A stretch of 48,738 nt of DNA from Pseudomonadota bacterium (GCA_023426365.1 JAFAAW010000059.1:1-48738); one strand, 5' to 3'; positions 30,854 to 41,165 are shown, numbered from the stretch's first letter. Notes: a model not told the origin generated them from the sequence alone. Program-made: numbers and translations.

Positions 30854-32254
30854 ATGATCGACGTGGAGTGGGATCGGATCAAGGGGCGCCTGCGCGACGA
30901 AGTCGGCGACGCCGCCTATCGCAGCTGGCTGCGCCCGATCACCCTGCAAGACGCCCGTGACGGCTCGGTCCGGCTGGGACTGCCCACCCGCTTCATGCGC
31001 GACTGGGTGGCGACCCATTACGGCGAGCGCATCAAGAGCCTGTGGGGCGCCGAGAACCCGTCCATCCGCAATGTGGAGATCGTGGTGGGCACCGCGCGCG
31101 CCAATGCCGCCGCCGCCACGCCCACCGCCGGCGCGGTGCCCGCCGCCCCCGGCATCCCGGCCGCCGCCGCCGCGCAGGACGAGGTCGCCGCGCCCCGCGC
31201 CGCGCCCTGCGGCCCGGCCGACGTGGACGAGCTGGGCGCGCAACTGGACCAGCGCTACACCTTCAAGAATTTCGTGGTGGGCAAGCCCAACGAATTCGCC
31301 TATGCCGCCGCCCGCCGGGTGGCCGAGGCCGATTCGGTGTCGTTCAACCCGCTGTTCCTGTATGGCGGCGTCGGCCTGGGCAAGACCCACCTGATGCACG
31401 CCATCGCCTGGCACATCCGCGAGCACAATCCCACCCGCCGCGTGCTGTACCTGTCGGCGGAAAAGTTCATGTACCGCTTCATCCGCGCGCTGCGCAGCCA
31501 GGACACCATGTCGTTCAAGGAGCAGTTCCGCTCGGTGGACGTGCTGATGGTGGACGACGTCCAATTCATCGCCGGCAAGGACGCCACCCAGGAAGAGTTC
31601 TTCCACACCTTCAACGCCCTGGTGGACCAGGGCCGCCAGATCGTCATCTCGGCCGACAAGTCGCCGTCCGACCTGGAGGGCATGGAAGACCGCCTGCGCT
31701 CGCGCCTGAATTCCGGCCTGGTCGCCGACATCCACGCCACGACATACGAGCTGCGCCTGGGCATCCTGGCCTCGAAGGCCGAGCAGATGGGCGTGCAGGT
31801 GCCGCAGAAGGTGATGGAGTTCCTGGCCCACAAGATCGCCAGCAACGTGCGCGAGCTGGAAGGCGCGCTCAACCGCGTGGTCGCCCATGCCCAGCTGGTG
31901 GGCCGCGCCATCACGCTGGAAAGCACCCAGGAGGTGCTGCACGACTTGCTCAAAGCCTCCGACCGCCGGATCACCATCGAGGAGATCCAGAAGCGGGTGG
32001 CCGAGCATTTCAACATCAAGCTGGCCGAGATGAGTTCGGCCCGCCGCTCCCGCCAGGTCGCCCGCCCGCGCCAGATCGCCATGTACCTGGCCAAGCAATT
32101 GACCAGCCGCTCCTTGCCCGAGATCGGCCGCAAGTTCGGCGGCCGCGACCACACCACGGTCATGCATGCGGTCAAGAAGGTCGAGGAGCTGAAAGGCGCC
32201 GACCAGAGCTTTTCGGAAGACGTGGAACTGCTGCGCCGCATGCTGCAGAGCTGA
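30854..32254 (+). CDS. dnaA: Chromosomal replication initiator protein DnaA
   Basis: Binds and melts the origin (466 residues). Domain I starts MIDVEWDRIKGRLRDEVGDA. A Pro/Ala-rich domain II spans about 80-120. The AAA+ domain has Walker A YGGVGLGKTHL and Walker B LMVDDVQFIAGK. Domain IV has the DnaA signature RQIAMYLAKQLTSRSLPEIG and GGRDHTTVMHAVKKVEEL. It is followed by dnaN, recF and gyrB in the ancestral order. Confidence 0.98.
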   Translation: MIDVEWDRIKGRLRDEVGDAAYRSWLRPITLQDARDGSVRLGLPTRFMRDWVATHYGERIKSLWGAENPSIRNVEIVVGTARANAAAATPTAGAVPAAPGIPAAAAAQDEVAAPRAAPCGPADVDELGAQLDQRYTFKNFVVGKPNEFAYAAARRVAEADSVSFNPLFLYGGVGLGKTHLMHAIAWHIREHNPTRRVLYLSAEKFMYRFIRALRSQDTMSFKEQFRSVDVLMVDDVQFIAGKDATQEEFFHTFNALVDQGRQIVISADKSPSDLEGMEDRLRSRLNSGLVADIHATTYELRLGILASKAEQMGVQVPQKVMEFLAHKIASNVRELEGALNRVVAHAQLVGRAITLESTQEVLHDLLKASDRRITIEEIQKRVAEHFNIKLAEMSSARRSRQVARPRQIAMYLAKQLTSRSLPEIGRKFGGRDHTTVMHAVKKVEELKGADQSFSEDVELLRRMLQS

Positions 32255-32407
32255 GGCCGGCCCGGCCGACCGTTTTCGTCATCAAATCATCGCCTTTCCG
32301 CGCCGGTTGCAACGCGGAAAGCGCTTTGACGTACCCGCAGCCGTGATATACTGGCCGACCCGCCAAACGGCGGTAGAATGGCTTTAACGGACGGCAAAAA
32401 CCACGCC

Positions 32408-33526
32408 ATGAAGCTGACCATCGAGCGCGCCCAGCTGCTGAAGTCCCTGGCCCACGTGCAAAGCGTCGTCGAACGCCGCAACACCATTCCGATCCTGTCC
32501 AACGTCAAGCTCGAGGCCCGTCCCGGCTCGCTGTCGTTGAACGCCACCGACATGGACCTGGATTTCGTCGAGACGGTGACCGCCGACGTGGCGCGCCCGG
32601 GCGCGACCACCGCGCCGGCCCACACCCTGTTCGAGATCGTCAAGAAGCTGCCCGACGGCAGCCAGGTCGAGATCGACCATTCCGCCGAGGACGGGCTGCT
32701 GACGCTGCGCTCGGGGCGCTCCAGATTCTCGCTGGCCTGCCTGCCGGTCGAGGATTTCCCGGTGCTGTCGGGCGGCGAGCTGCCGCACCGCTTCACCCTG
32801 AGCGCGGCCGAGCTGAAGACGCTGATCGACCGCACCCGCTTCGCCATCTCGACCGAGGAAACCCGCTACTACCTGAACGGCATCTACCTGCATGCCGCCA
32901 CCGGTGCCGAGGGCGACGTGCTGCGCGCGGTGGCCACCGACGGCCACCGCCTGGCCCGGGTCGAGGTCACCCTGCCCGAGGGCGCCGCCGGCATGCCGGG
33001 CGTCATCGTGCCGCGCAAGACGGTGGGCGAGATCTACAAGCTGATCGGCGAGACCGATGCCGAAATCACAGTGTCGCTGTCCGAGACCAAGCTGCGCTTC
33101 GCCTTTGGCGACGCCATCCTGACCAGCAAGCTGATCGACGGCACCTTCCCCGATTACGAACGCGTCATCCCGGCCGACAACGACAAGTACCTGGATGCCG
33201 ACGTGAAAGTGTTCGCCAGCGCGGTGGACCGCGTGTCCGCCATCTCGACCGAGAAAAGCCGGGCCATCAAGCTGAGCCTGGAAAAGGGCACGGTCAAGCT
33301 GTCGGCCTCCAGCCCCGAGAACGGCACCGCCGAGGAGGAACTGGAGGCGCAGTACGAATCGACCCCGCTGGAGATCGGCTTCAACTCGCGCTATCTGCTC
33401 GACATCCTGGCCCAGGTCGAGGGCGAGACCGCCCGCTTCGCCATGGCGGACGCCGCCAGCCCGACGGTGGTGCGCGACGTGTCCGACGCCGGCGCCATCT
33501 ATGTGCTGATGCCGATGCGGGTGTGA
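32408..33526 (+). CDS. dnaN: DNA polymerase III beta subunit (sliding clamp)
   Basis: The processivity clamp (372 residues). It begins MKLTIERAQLLKSLAHVQSV and has the conserved RRNTIPILSNVKL, ATDGHRLARVEV and the C-terminal YVLMPMRV. ATG 32408 is chosen from alignment to family starts; the frame opens ten codons earlier. Its stop overlaps the recF GTG start. Confidence 0.98.
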   Translation: MKLTIERAQLLKSLAHVQSVVERRNTIPILSNVKLEARPGSLSLNATDMDLDFVETVTADVARPGATTAPAHTLFEIVKKLPDGSQVEIDHSAEDGLLTLRSGRSRFSLACLPVEDFPVLSGGELPHRFTLSAAELKTLIDRTRFAISTEETRYYLNGIYLHAATGAEGDVLRAVATDGHRLARVEVTLPEGAAGMPGVIVPRKTVGEIYKLIGETDAEITVSLSETKLRFAFGDAILTSKLIDGTFPDYERVIPADNDKYLDADVKVFASAVDRVSAISTEKSRAIKLSLEKGTVKLSASSPENGTAEEELEAQYESTPLEIGFNSRYLLDILAQVEGETARFAMADAASPTVVRDVSDAGAIYVLMPMRV

Positions 33527-34764
33527 CCACCGCTGAGAACGGTTCGCACCGTCCGGCCGGGGATTCGCCCCGGCTGGCGGTGCGCCGCCTGACGCTGACC
33601 GATTTCCGCTGTTACGCCCGTTTGCGGCTGGATACCGACAGCCGGCCGGTGGTGCTGTTCGGCGCCAACGGCGCGGGCAAGACCAATCTTTTGGAAGCCC
33701 TGTCCTTTCTGACCCCCGGCCGCGGCATGCGCCGCGCCACCTTGGGCGACATCGCCCGGCGGGATGCGGCCGGCCCTGACGACAGCAGCCCCGACCACGG
33801 CGGGACCCGCGCCGACGTCGCCTGGGCGGTGGCGGCGGTGCTGGACGGCCCCCAGGGCCGCGTCGAGATCGGCACCGGGCGAGAGGCCGGCTCTGAGCGG
33901 CGCACCGTGCGCATCGACGGCCAGCCGGCCAAGGCGCAGGACTTGGCAGCCATCGCCTCGGCACTGTGGCTGACGCCGGCCATGGACCGGTTGTTCATTG
34001 AAGGCGCCGCCGGCCGCCGCCGCTTTCTCGACCGGCTGGTGTTCGGCCAGGAAAGCGGCCATGCCGCCCAGGCCAGCGCCTATGAGCACGCCATGCGCGA
34101 ACGATCGCGCCTGTTGAAGGCGGCGGCACAAGCCGGCCGGCGCGCCGACCCCGCCTGGCTGTCGGCGCTGGAGGAAGCCATGGCCCGCCATGGCGCCCAG
34201 ATGGCGGCGGCGCGGGTGCGCGCGGTGGCGCGGTTGGACGAGGCCTGCGCCCAAGGATTGGGGCCATTTCCCGCCGCCCGGCTGGAACTGGCCGGCGACG
34301 CCGAGGCATGGGCCGTCGCCAGCCCCGCCGAGGAGGTGGAGGACCGGATGCGCGCCGCGCTGCGCGCCGCCCGCCCGCGCGACGAGGCCGCCGGCGCCGC
34401 CACCTTCGGGCCGCATCGCAGCGACCTGATGGTGCGCCACGCGGGCAAGAACCTGCCGGCCGGGCAATGCTCGACCGGCGAGCAGAAGGCGGTGCTGGTG
34501 TCCATGGTGCTGGCCCAGGCGCGGGTGCGGACCCGGCTGACCGGGCTGGCGCCGCTGATGCTGCTGGACGAGGTGGTGGCCCACCTGGACCAGACCCGGC
34601 GCGCCGCCCTGTTCGACGAGCTGGCCGGGCTGACCGCGCAAAGCTGGATGACCGGCACCGATGAATTGCTGTTCGACGGCTTCGGCGACCGGGCACAGTT
34701 CTTTCGCGTTTCCGACGCGGCAGTTCTTTCGCGTTTCCAACGCGATGGTGACAAAAAGTTCTGA
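33523..34764 (+). CDS. recF: DNA replication and repair protein RecF
   Basis: An SMC-like ATPase acting at gaps with RecO and RecR (413 residues). Walker A is FGANGAGKTNLLEALSFL, the signature is STGEQKAVLVSMVL, Walker B is LMLLDEVVAHLD. The GTG start overlaps the dnaN stop as GTGA. The extreme C-terminus is unusual: a 25-base tandem duplication at 34696-34745 shifts the reading frame after QFFRVSDA. With one copy removed the frame would read QFFRVSNAMVTKSSEDT, which looks more like a native RecF end. The core is intact, so the protein is probably functional. Confidence 0.95.
   Translation: MTTAENGSHRPAGDSPRLAVRRLTLTDFRCYARLRLDTDSRPVVLFGANGAGKTNLLEALSFLTPGRGMRRATLGDIARRDAAGPDDSSPDHGGTRADVAWAVAAVLDGPQGRVEIGTGREAGSERRTVRIDGQPAKAQDLAAIASALWLTPAMDRLFIEGAAGRRRFLDRLVFGQESGHAAQASAYEHAMRERSRLLKAAAQAGRRADPAWLSALEEAMARHGAQMAAARVRAVARLDEACAQGLGPFPAARLELAGDAEAWAVASPAEEVEDRMRAALRAARPRDEAAGAATFGPHRSDLMVRHAGKNLPAGQCSTGEQKAVLVSMVLAQARVRTRLTGLAPLMLLDEVVAHLDQTRRAALFDELAGLTAQSWMTGTDELLFDGFGDRAQFFRVSDAAVLSRFQRDGDKKF
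34696..34745. repeat. 25-bp tandem duplication in the recF 3' end
   Basis: Two adjacent 25-base units start CAGTTCTTTCGCGTTTCC; the first ends GACGCGG and the second AACGCGA (23 of 25 identical). Because 25 is not a multiple of three, the second unit is read in a different frame and replaces the C-terminal residues of RecF. Confidence 0.85.
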
Positions 34765-34894
34765 AGACACGGATGAACACAGGTGAACGTGGATAAATTG
34801 GGTTTTTCTTGAGAGAGCCACGCCGCGCCCCGGATTCGCGGGGCGGGATGGCAAAAAATCTCTCATCTGTGTTTATCCGTGTTGATCTGTGTCT
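34765..34894. repeat. Nested inverted repeat between recF and gyrB
   Basis: The left part AGACACGGATGAACACAGG and the right part TTTATCCGTGTTGATCTG plus TGTCT form imperfect complementary arms about 130 bases apart end to end. Between them GCCCCGGATTCGCGGGGC forms an inner hairpin. The words ACACGGATG and ATCCGTGTTGAT match the repeats at 22014-22080 and at the window start. It may end the dnaA-dnaN-recF transcript or affect gyrB expression. Confidence 0.6.
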
Positions 34895-34941
34895 TATATT
34901 CCCGGCATAGCCGGAAGGCAGTGAAGAAGGTTTGAAGCGTC

Positions 34942-37416
<2,475 letters not shown>

Positions 37417-37446
37417 CTTGTGAGATTCCGTAATTCCTGCGGAATC

Positions 37447-37513
37447 TGTCGGGTGACGCATAACCTGCAAACGTGCCCCATAAGCTGCAAAATTTGGACG
37501 CATAAAATGCAAA
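37447..37513. repeat. Transposon-end repeats: three CATAA-NN-TGCAAA sites after a TGT terminus
   Basis: TGTCGGGTGACG begins at 37447. CATAACCTGCAAA (37459-37471), CATAAGCTGCAAA (37479-37491) and CATAAAATGCAAA (37501-37513) follow at 20- and 22-base steps. From memory, ends of Tn6677-type elements also read TGT, then CATAA at position 13, with repeated CCATAAA-TGATA sites at about 20-base steps. The first CATAA here is also at position 13. GAATC (37442-37446) is the candidate five-base target duplication on this side. Confidence 0.65.
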
Positions 37514-37540
37514 GGCCGCCCCGCAAAGGGCGGCCTTTTC
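37511..37540. terminator. Hairpin with A- and T-runs, likely bidirectional terminator
   Basis: AAAGGCCGCCC and GGGCGGCCTTTT flank a short loop. It follows the third end repeat and overlaps it by three bases. It lies downstream of both gyrB (plus) and the SagB-like gene (minus), so it can insulate the host gene from the cargo operon. Confidence 0.8.
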
Positions 37541-37596
37541 TCATTCTCGTCGCCCGTGGGTCGCATGATGCTCAGCATCCGCCTCGCACGAATTTC

Positions 37597-38235
37597 CTAT
37601 TCGCCGATCAACAAGATGCCGCCTGGGATCATCCGCGGCGGTAACCCCATGTATTCAGGCCATCGCTCGCCTAGCAGGCCAATCAAAGTTGAGCGCTTTC
37701 CACAAGCGGTTGCCGTGAGGTGCAGGGTAGCGAGCAGCGCGCCGGCATCTCTCCACATCAGCGACTGGGCCGCTTCGTACTTCGCACGAGTGATCTCAGG
37801 GGTTAATAGCACCAGGATGGCCGTGCCACCCCCATTGGGGAGCACCTTCGCAATTTGACGGCGCATAATTGAGATCTGGGAGAGGGAACGACGAGTCACG
37901 TGGAGAGCGTGACGGAGCGGGTCATAGAAGTAGATGCTCCCACCGCGTTGGCGAAGAATGGCCAAGGTGGTCGGGTGCTGACCACCGGCTGACGGATGGG
38001 GCCGTAATTGGAAGCGGCCGCCGGCCCTTTGGGTCCGTGCGCTCATCCATAGAATTTCGCTTAGAGCGGATAGCCGAAGATCCTGCGTGGGCACTTCAGA
38101 CCGCCGACGCGACAACACCAGCCCGAAGCTATCGGTTTCGGGTTGGGGGAATTGGGGCAGGACTATGATGCGGCTTGCCTTGGGGAGGGGCACTTGCGGG
38201 GATGGGGCCCAATGGCGGCGCGGACGCGGCTCCAT
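37597..38235 (-). CDS. SagB-like nitroreductase-family protein
   Basis: A 212-residue FMN-enzyme-like protein. It has LVLSRRRSEV and LSALSEILWM followed by the SagB/nitroreductase motif LRPHPSAGGQHPTTLAIL and DPLRHALHVTRRS, then the helix YEAAQSLMWRDAGALLATLH that resembles the family's C-terminal flavin/dimer region. SagB-type members oxidise azolines in peptide maturation, but other members have varied substrates. The start at 38235 is chosen because it overlaps the QueC-like stop as TGATG. It is the last gene of the cargo operon. Substrate unknown. Confidence 0.75.
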   Translation of the reverse strand: MEPRPRRHWAPSPQVPLPKASRIIVLPQFPQPETDSFGLVLSRRRSEVPTQDLRLSALSEILWMSARTQRAGGRFQLRPHPSAGGQHPTTLAILRQRGGSIYFYDPLRHALHVTRRSLSQISIMRRQIAKVLPNGGGTAILVLLTPEITRAKYEAAQSLMWRDAGALLATLHLTATACGKRSTLIGLLGERWPEYMGLPPRMIPGGILLIGE

Positions 38236-38831
38236 CAGTACCCCGGCACCTGAAGTCGGCGGAACGACCTCTCCTGCTTGGCACAGCCGCGGCAATTCCC
38301 ACATGCTACCGCGGCCGTATGGCACGAGTGACTCCATGCAAGTAGGGACATGGGTACTTCAGAGTGGGCAATTAGCTCATCCTCGTCCCAACCGATCGCT
38401 GGCGCTGCGACGCGCATCCCGCCTTCCTGGGCAGAGACCAGATCATTCGCCAAACGGACGAAGTCCGCGGATCCATCGAAATGCATTTCATCCCCTCGCA
38501 CTGCACCGAGAAGAAGTGTCTTGACCCCAAACGGGATGAGCGCGGCTGCGGCGAGGGTAATCAAGAGTTGATTGCGGAACGGCCACCATTCTCTGACAGG
38601 CGCTATGCCAAGTGGGGCCGTCCCAACCAGGTCCCCACTTCCGAGGGGCGAGCAATCAATCCGCAGCAGGTGATGGCGAATGCCAAGTTCGCCGGCAATC
38701 ACTTTTGCCGCCCTAATCTCCCCCTCAGCCGGCCGCTGGCCATAGTCGATGGTAATGGCATGCTCTGGCCTGAGCATCCAGGCCAGAGCCGTCGAATCCA
38801 TCCCGCCCGAAAACAAGAGCGCTCGGGTCAT
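38235..38831 (-). CDS. QueC-like 7-cyano-7-deazaguanine synthase homologue
   Basis: A 198-residue PP-loop ATPase. The ATP motif LLFSGGMDSTALAWML is at the N-terminus. DYGQRPAEGEIRAAKVIAGEL and WWPFRNQLLITLAAAAL match QueC. The C-terminal zinc motif is complete (SCHTAAVACGNCRGC: CX6CX2CX2C). True QueC converts 7-carboxy-7-deazaguanine to preQ0 via an amide. QueC-like proteins in type IV CBASS instead use this chemistry on a protein N-terminus, and others occur in Qat defence systems. This gene overlaps the previous one by ATGA, so it is part of the accessory operon, far from the host queE-queD pair. It is somewhat shorter than typical QueC. Confidence 0.9.
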   Translation of the reverse strand: MTRALLFSGGMDSTALAWMLRPEHAITIDYGQRPAEGEIRAAKVIAGELGIRHHLLRIDCSPLGSGDLVGTAPLGIAPVREWWPFRNQLLITLAAAALIPFGVKTLLLGAVRGDEMHFDGSADFVRLANDLVSAQEGGMRVAAPAIGWDEDELIAHSEVPMSLLAWSHSCHTAAVACGNCRGCAKQERSFRRLQVPGY

Positions 38832-40015
38832 TGCTTCCAGATCGTTCGGTAAATGGCCGACGCGAAGTCGCTGATGTGGACGCAGCCCGTGCCCACAATC
38901 ATCTTCAGATCTTCCTCGCAGACGTTTTCGGCATAGGCGAAAACGGGGATGCCTTTCTTTACGGCATAACCGACCTCAAAAATGGTTCCGGCATCTAGGC
39001 CGTCGAGGATGGCGAACACCCTATCGCAGTTCTCTAGCCCGGCAACGTCCGCCGGGCCAACCACCTCAGCCGGGCCTGCACCGATTTCATGGAACGGTGA
39101 AAACACTCGGGTCTGTGCCGTGGTCAATTCGCGCCGAGCTTCTTCGACCAGCCATCGCTGGGCCAGGGTAAAAAATGGCCCGGCAAGGTAGATTTGGCCC
39201 GGATTGCACGACGTGGTCTTAGTGATCTGACTCCGCAGATCAGCGGCGCTTGGTATTTGCTCGCATCGCCACCCGACATGCATAGCGGTCGCACGGGACG
39301 CTAGATCGGCCGCCTCATTCGGCGAAAGGCGATCTACTGCCCAAAACTTGGTGAATGAAGCGGCAAAAAAATCTCCCGACCCGATAGGGAATACGCCAGC
39401 TGTCCAATATGCCGGCACCTGGGAAACCCCCTCTTTATCGACCACGTAGGCGCCCACAGAAGACGCTTTTACGATCACAACCTCGGCATTTTCCTGGTGT
39501 AGCAATTGCGCGCCGCCGATCGCCGGATCCGACTGTCCTGTCCATCCCTTGACCTCATCGGCGTTGGCAACGATAGCAAGCCGGCGAGCCGAGGACCCGG
39601 AGTTTGAGAATGGCAGTGGATCGCCGGGAGCCTGGGGGTCGTAAATCAGCACTTCAGCATCGACTCGAGCATGCCCCTCCAGCATTCCGAACTGCAGGGC
39701 GATCTCGGCTTTTACCTCGATAGACGGGCAAGGGCTTATCGGTCGTGGCGAAATGTTTGGTATCGCTAGGCCGTGCGCATAACAGAAGGTGATCGGGTGA
39801 GGAGCATCATGGGCCGAGAGTTGGAAATAGCCCTCTGCAAGAGCGGAGGCGTGCGGTTGGGCCTGTTGTGACACATAGGTGTGCAGACTTACCTGGCCAG
39901 CCTTCGACAGTGCTAGTGCTGCGCGACCGCCGGATCCGAACCACGCGTCTTGGTCAGGGCGAAGAGAAATTTCGCGATAGAACCCGCCGATAACAGCAAT
40001 CTGCGGATCAGGCAT
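38828..40015 (-). CDS. PfkB-like kinase fused to a nucleoside 2-deoxyribosyltransferase-like domain
   Basis: A 395-residue two-domain protein. The N-terminal ~270 residues are PfkB/ribokinase-like: IAVIGGFYREISL, GSGGRAALALSKAG, and the anion-hole/catalytic motif FPIGSGDFFAASF. The C-terminal ~125 residues look like a nucleoside 2-deoxyribosyltransferase or deoxyribohydrolase: IYLAGPFFTLAQRWLVEEAR, NCDRVFAILDGLDAGT and FEVGYAVKKGIPVFAY, with the probable nucleophile Glu in TIFEVGYA. The pair could split a nucleoside and phosphorylate the sugar or a nucleoside. The ATG overlaps the stop of the preceding small gene. A longer open frame to 40174 is in the wrong frame for that gene. Confidence 0.85.
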   Translation of the reverse strand: MPDPQIAVIGGFYREISLRPDQDAWFGSGGRAALALSKAGQVSLHTYVSQQAQPHASALAEGYFQLSAHDAPHPITFCYAHGLAIPNISPRPISPCPSIEVKAEIALQFGMLEGHARVDAEVLIYDPQAPGDPLPFSNSGSSARRLAIVANADEVKGWTGQSDPAIGGAQLLHQENAEVVIVKASSVGAYVVDKEGVSQVPAYWTAGVFPIGSGDFFAASFTKFWAVDRLSPNEAADLASRATAMHVGWRCEQIPSAADLRSQITKTTSCNPGQIYLAGPFFTLAQRWLVEEARRELTTAQTRVFSPFHEIGAGPAEVVGPADVAGLENCDRVFAILDGLDAGTIFEVGYAVKKGIPVFAYAENVCEEDLKMIVGTGCVHISDFASAIYRTIWKQ

Positions 40016-40331
40016 TACGCACCACCACGGTGATGTTGCCGCCGTTGATCGCCTGGATCTCAGCTTCAAACGGCACGCCCTTGGCGAGGCACCGCAATAT
40101 GGCCAGTTCCTTGCGACATACAACGCGCCCGACTTGAGTGGCAGCGTCGAACGCCCCCAGCTTGGGGGCCGCACCGGGGTTGATCTCCTGGACCCTGAGA
40201 ATGGAGCCGGGCCTAAGTGCCCTGATAGATGCAGGGTTTACGGAAGCCAAGCTCCCGGAGTCCGTGATCCGACAATCACTCGGGGGCTCAGGAATTTCGG
40301 GGTAGTGTGGTTCTGGATCACGGCCAGACAT
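40008..40331 (-). CDS. Small protein of unknown function in the cargo operon (HIRAN-like?)
   Basis: A 107-residue protein with a Pro/acidic N-terminus (SGRDPEPHYPEIPEPPSD) and a compact C-terminal half (LRPGSILRVQEI, then QVGRVVCRKELAILRCLAKG and AEIQAINGGNITVVV). The VGxV...LA...LAKG...AEI pattern faintly recalls the HIRAN domain, a small DNA-end/nucleotide-binding fold. I hold this only as a hint. ATG 40331 has TGGAG upstream and is preferred to the in-frame ATG at 40367. Its stop overlaps the start of the fusion gene by 8 bases. Confidence 0.7.
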   Translation of the reverse strand: MSGRDPEPHYPEIPEPPSDCRITDSGSLASVNPASIRALRPGSILRVQEINPGAAPKLGAFDAATQVGRVVCRKELAILRCLAKGVPFEAEIQAINGGNITVVVRNA

Positions 40332-40389
40332 CGTATGCTCCACCCTAGATGGCACCTGGGCTGGCATACTACCAAAAGATCCAGCCCAC

Positions 40390-41145
40390 TCAAGCCGCCG
40401 CAGAAAATTGGCTTGGATGCATTAGAGCTGACAACTGTCGCATGTGCTGCCAGATCAGATTATCGAGGATCGAGGCTCGGGCCCCGATGGCTGCTGCAAA
40501 TTCGAGAAAGCGGCTTTCGAGCTGGAAATAGTGACGTTCAGGCCGCCAATGTGGCTTGAAGAAGCCTGCTGCGACGCCAGCGCGAAGGAGATGGATGTCG
40601 ATTATCGCCACTTCGTCACTGCCCCGGTGATTGCGGACAATCCATGACGCGGTCTTTGGGCCGACGCCGGGTGCCTCCATCAGCAGATTGCGCAAAGCGC
40701 GATCGGAAAGCGGGAGCACCGGGATCCTGATCAGCTTGAGAGCGGCTGCGAGGTAGGCCGCCTTTTGCCTCGGAAAGCGATACCGAACGCTGCGGCCATT
40801 CACCAGCAGGGGTTTCGACAATCGCTCCTCGATGACTTCTGCGGATGGGCAGCCTTCCAGCAGCCCCTCATCCCTGAGGCGGCCGAACGCGGCCAGGCCA
40901 ACTTCTGCTGGCATGCCGTATCCGCCCAATAGGCAGGCCGCCAGTTCTTCCGCTAGTGATCTACCTAATTGGAAGTGCCGATAGTCGCCGTAAGCGTCAT
41001 GGAGCCGGTAGCGCATTGCCCAATAGGCAGGCGTGAGTGTTTCCTCGGCGCTGCCCCACTTCACCCCCTCGAGCACGCATTCCATTTCACCCGGCAGGAT
41101 GCACTCGGCCGGGCCGGTAGGCGTGGGAATGAAGATGGCTTGCAC
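40390..41145 (-). CDS. OGG-like HhH-GPD DNA glycosylase
   Basis: A 251-residue protein. The helix-hairpin-helix GPD core is clear: LMEAPGVGPKTASWIVRNHR with Lys at the catalytic position, and the Asp region VAIIDIHLLRAGVAAG. Upstream are LGRSLAEELAACLLGGYG and MPAEVGLAAFGRLRDEGLL, stretches that I associate with OGG-like proteins found beside QueC-like genes in defence loci. Related enzymes cut modified purines such as 8-oxoguanine from DNA. GTG start with AAGGAGG seven bases upstream. First gene of the minus-strand operon, divergent from the XRE regulator. Confidence 0.85.
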   Translation of the reverse strand: MQAIFIPTPTGPAECILPGEMECVLEGVKWGSAEETLTPAYWAMRYRLHDAYGDYRHFQLGRSLAEELAACLLGGYGMPAEVGLAAFGRLRDEGLLEGCPSAEVIEERLSKPLLVNGRSVRYRFPRQKAAYLAAALKLIRIPVLPLSDRALRNLLMEAPGVGPKTASWIVRNHRGSDEVAIIDIHLLRAGVAAGFFKPHWRPERHYFQLESRFLEFAAAIGARASILDNLIWQHMRQLSALMHPSQFSAAA

Positions 41146-41165
41146 GGATACCCCTCCTTGAATTA

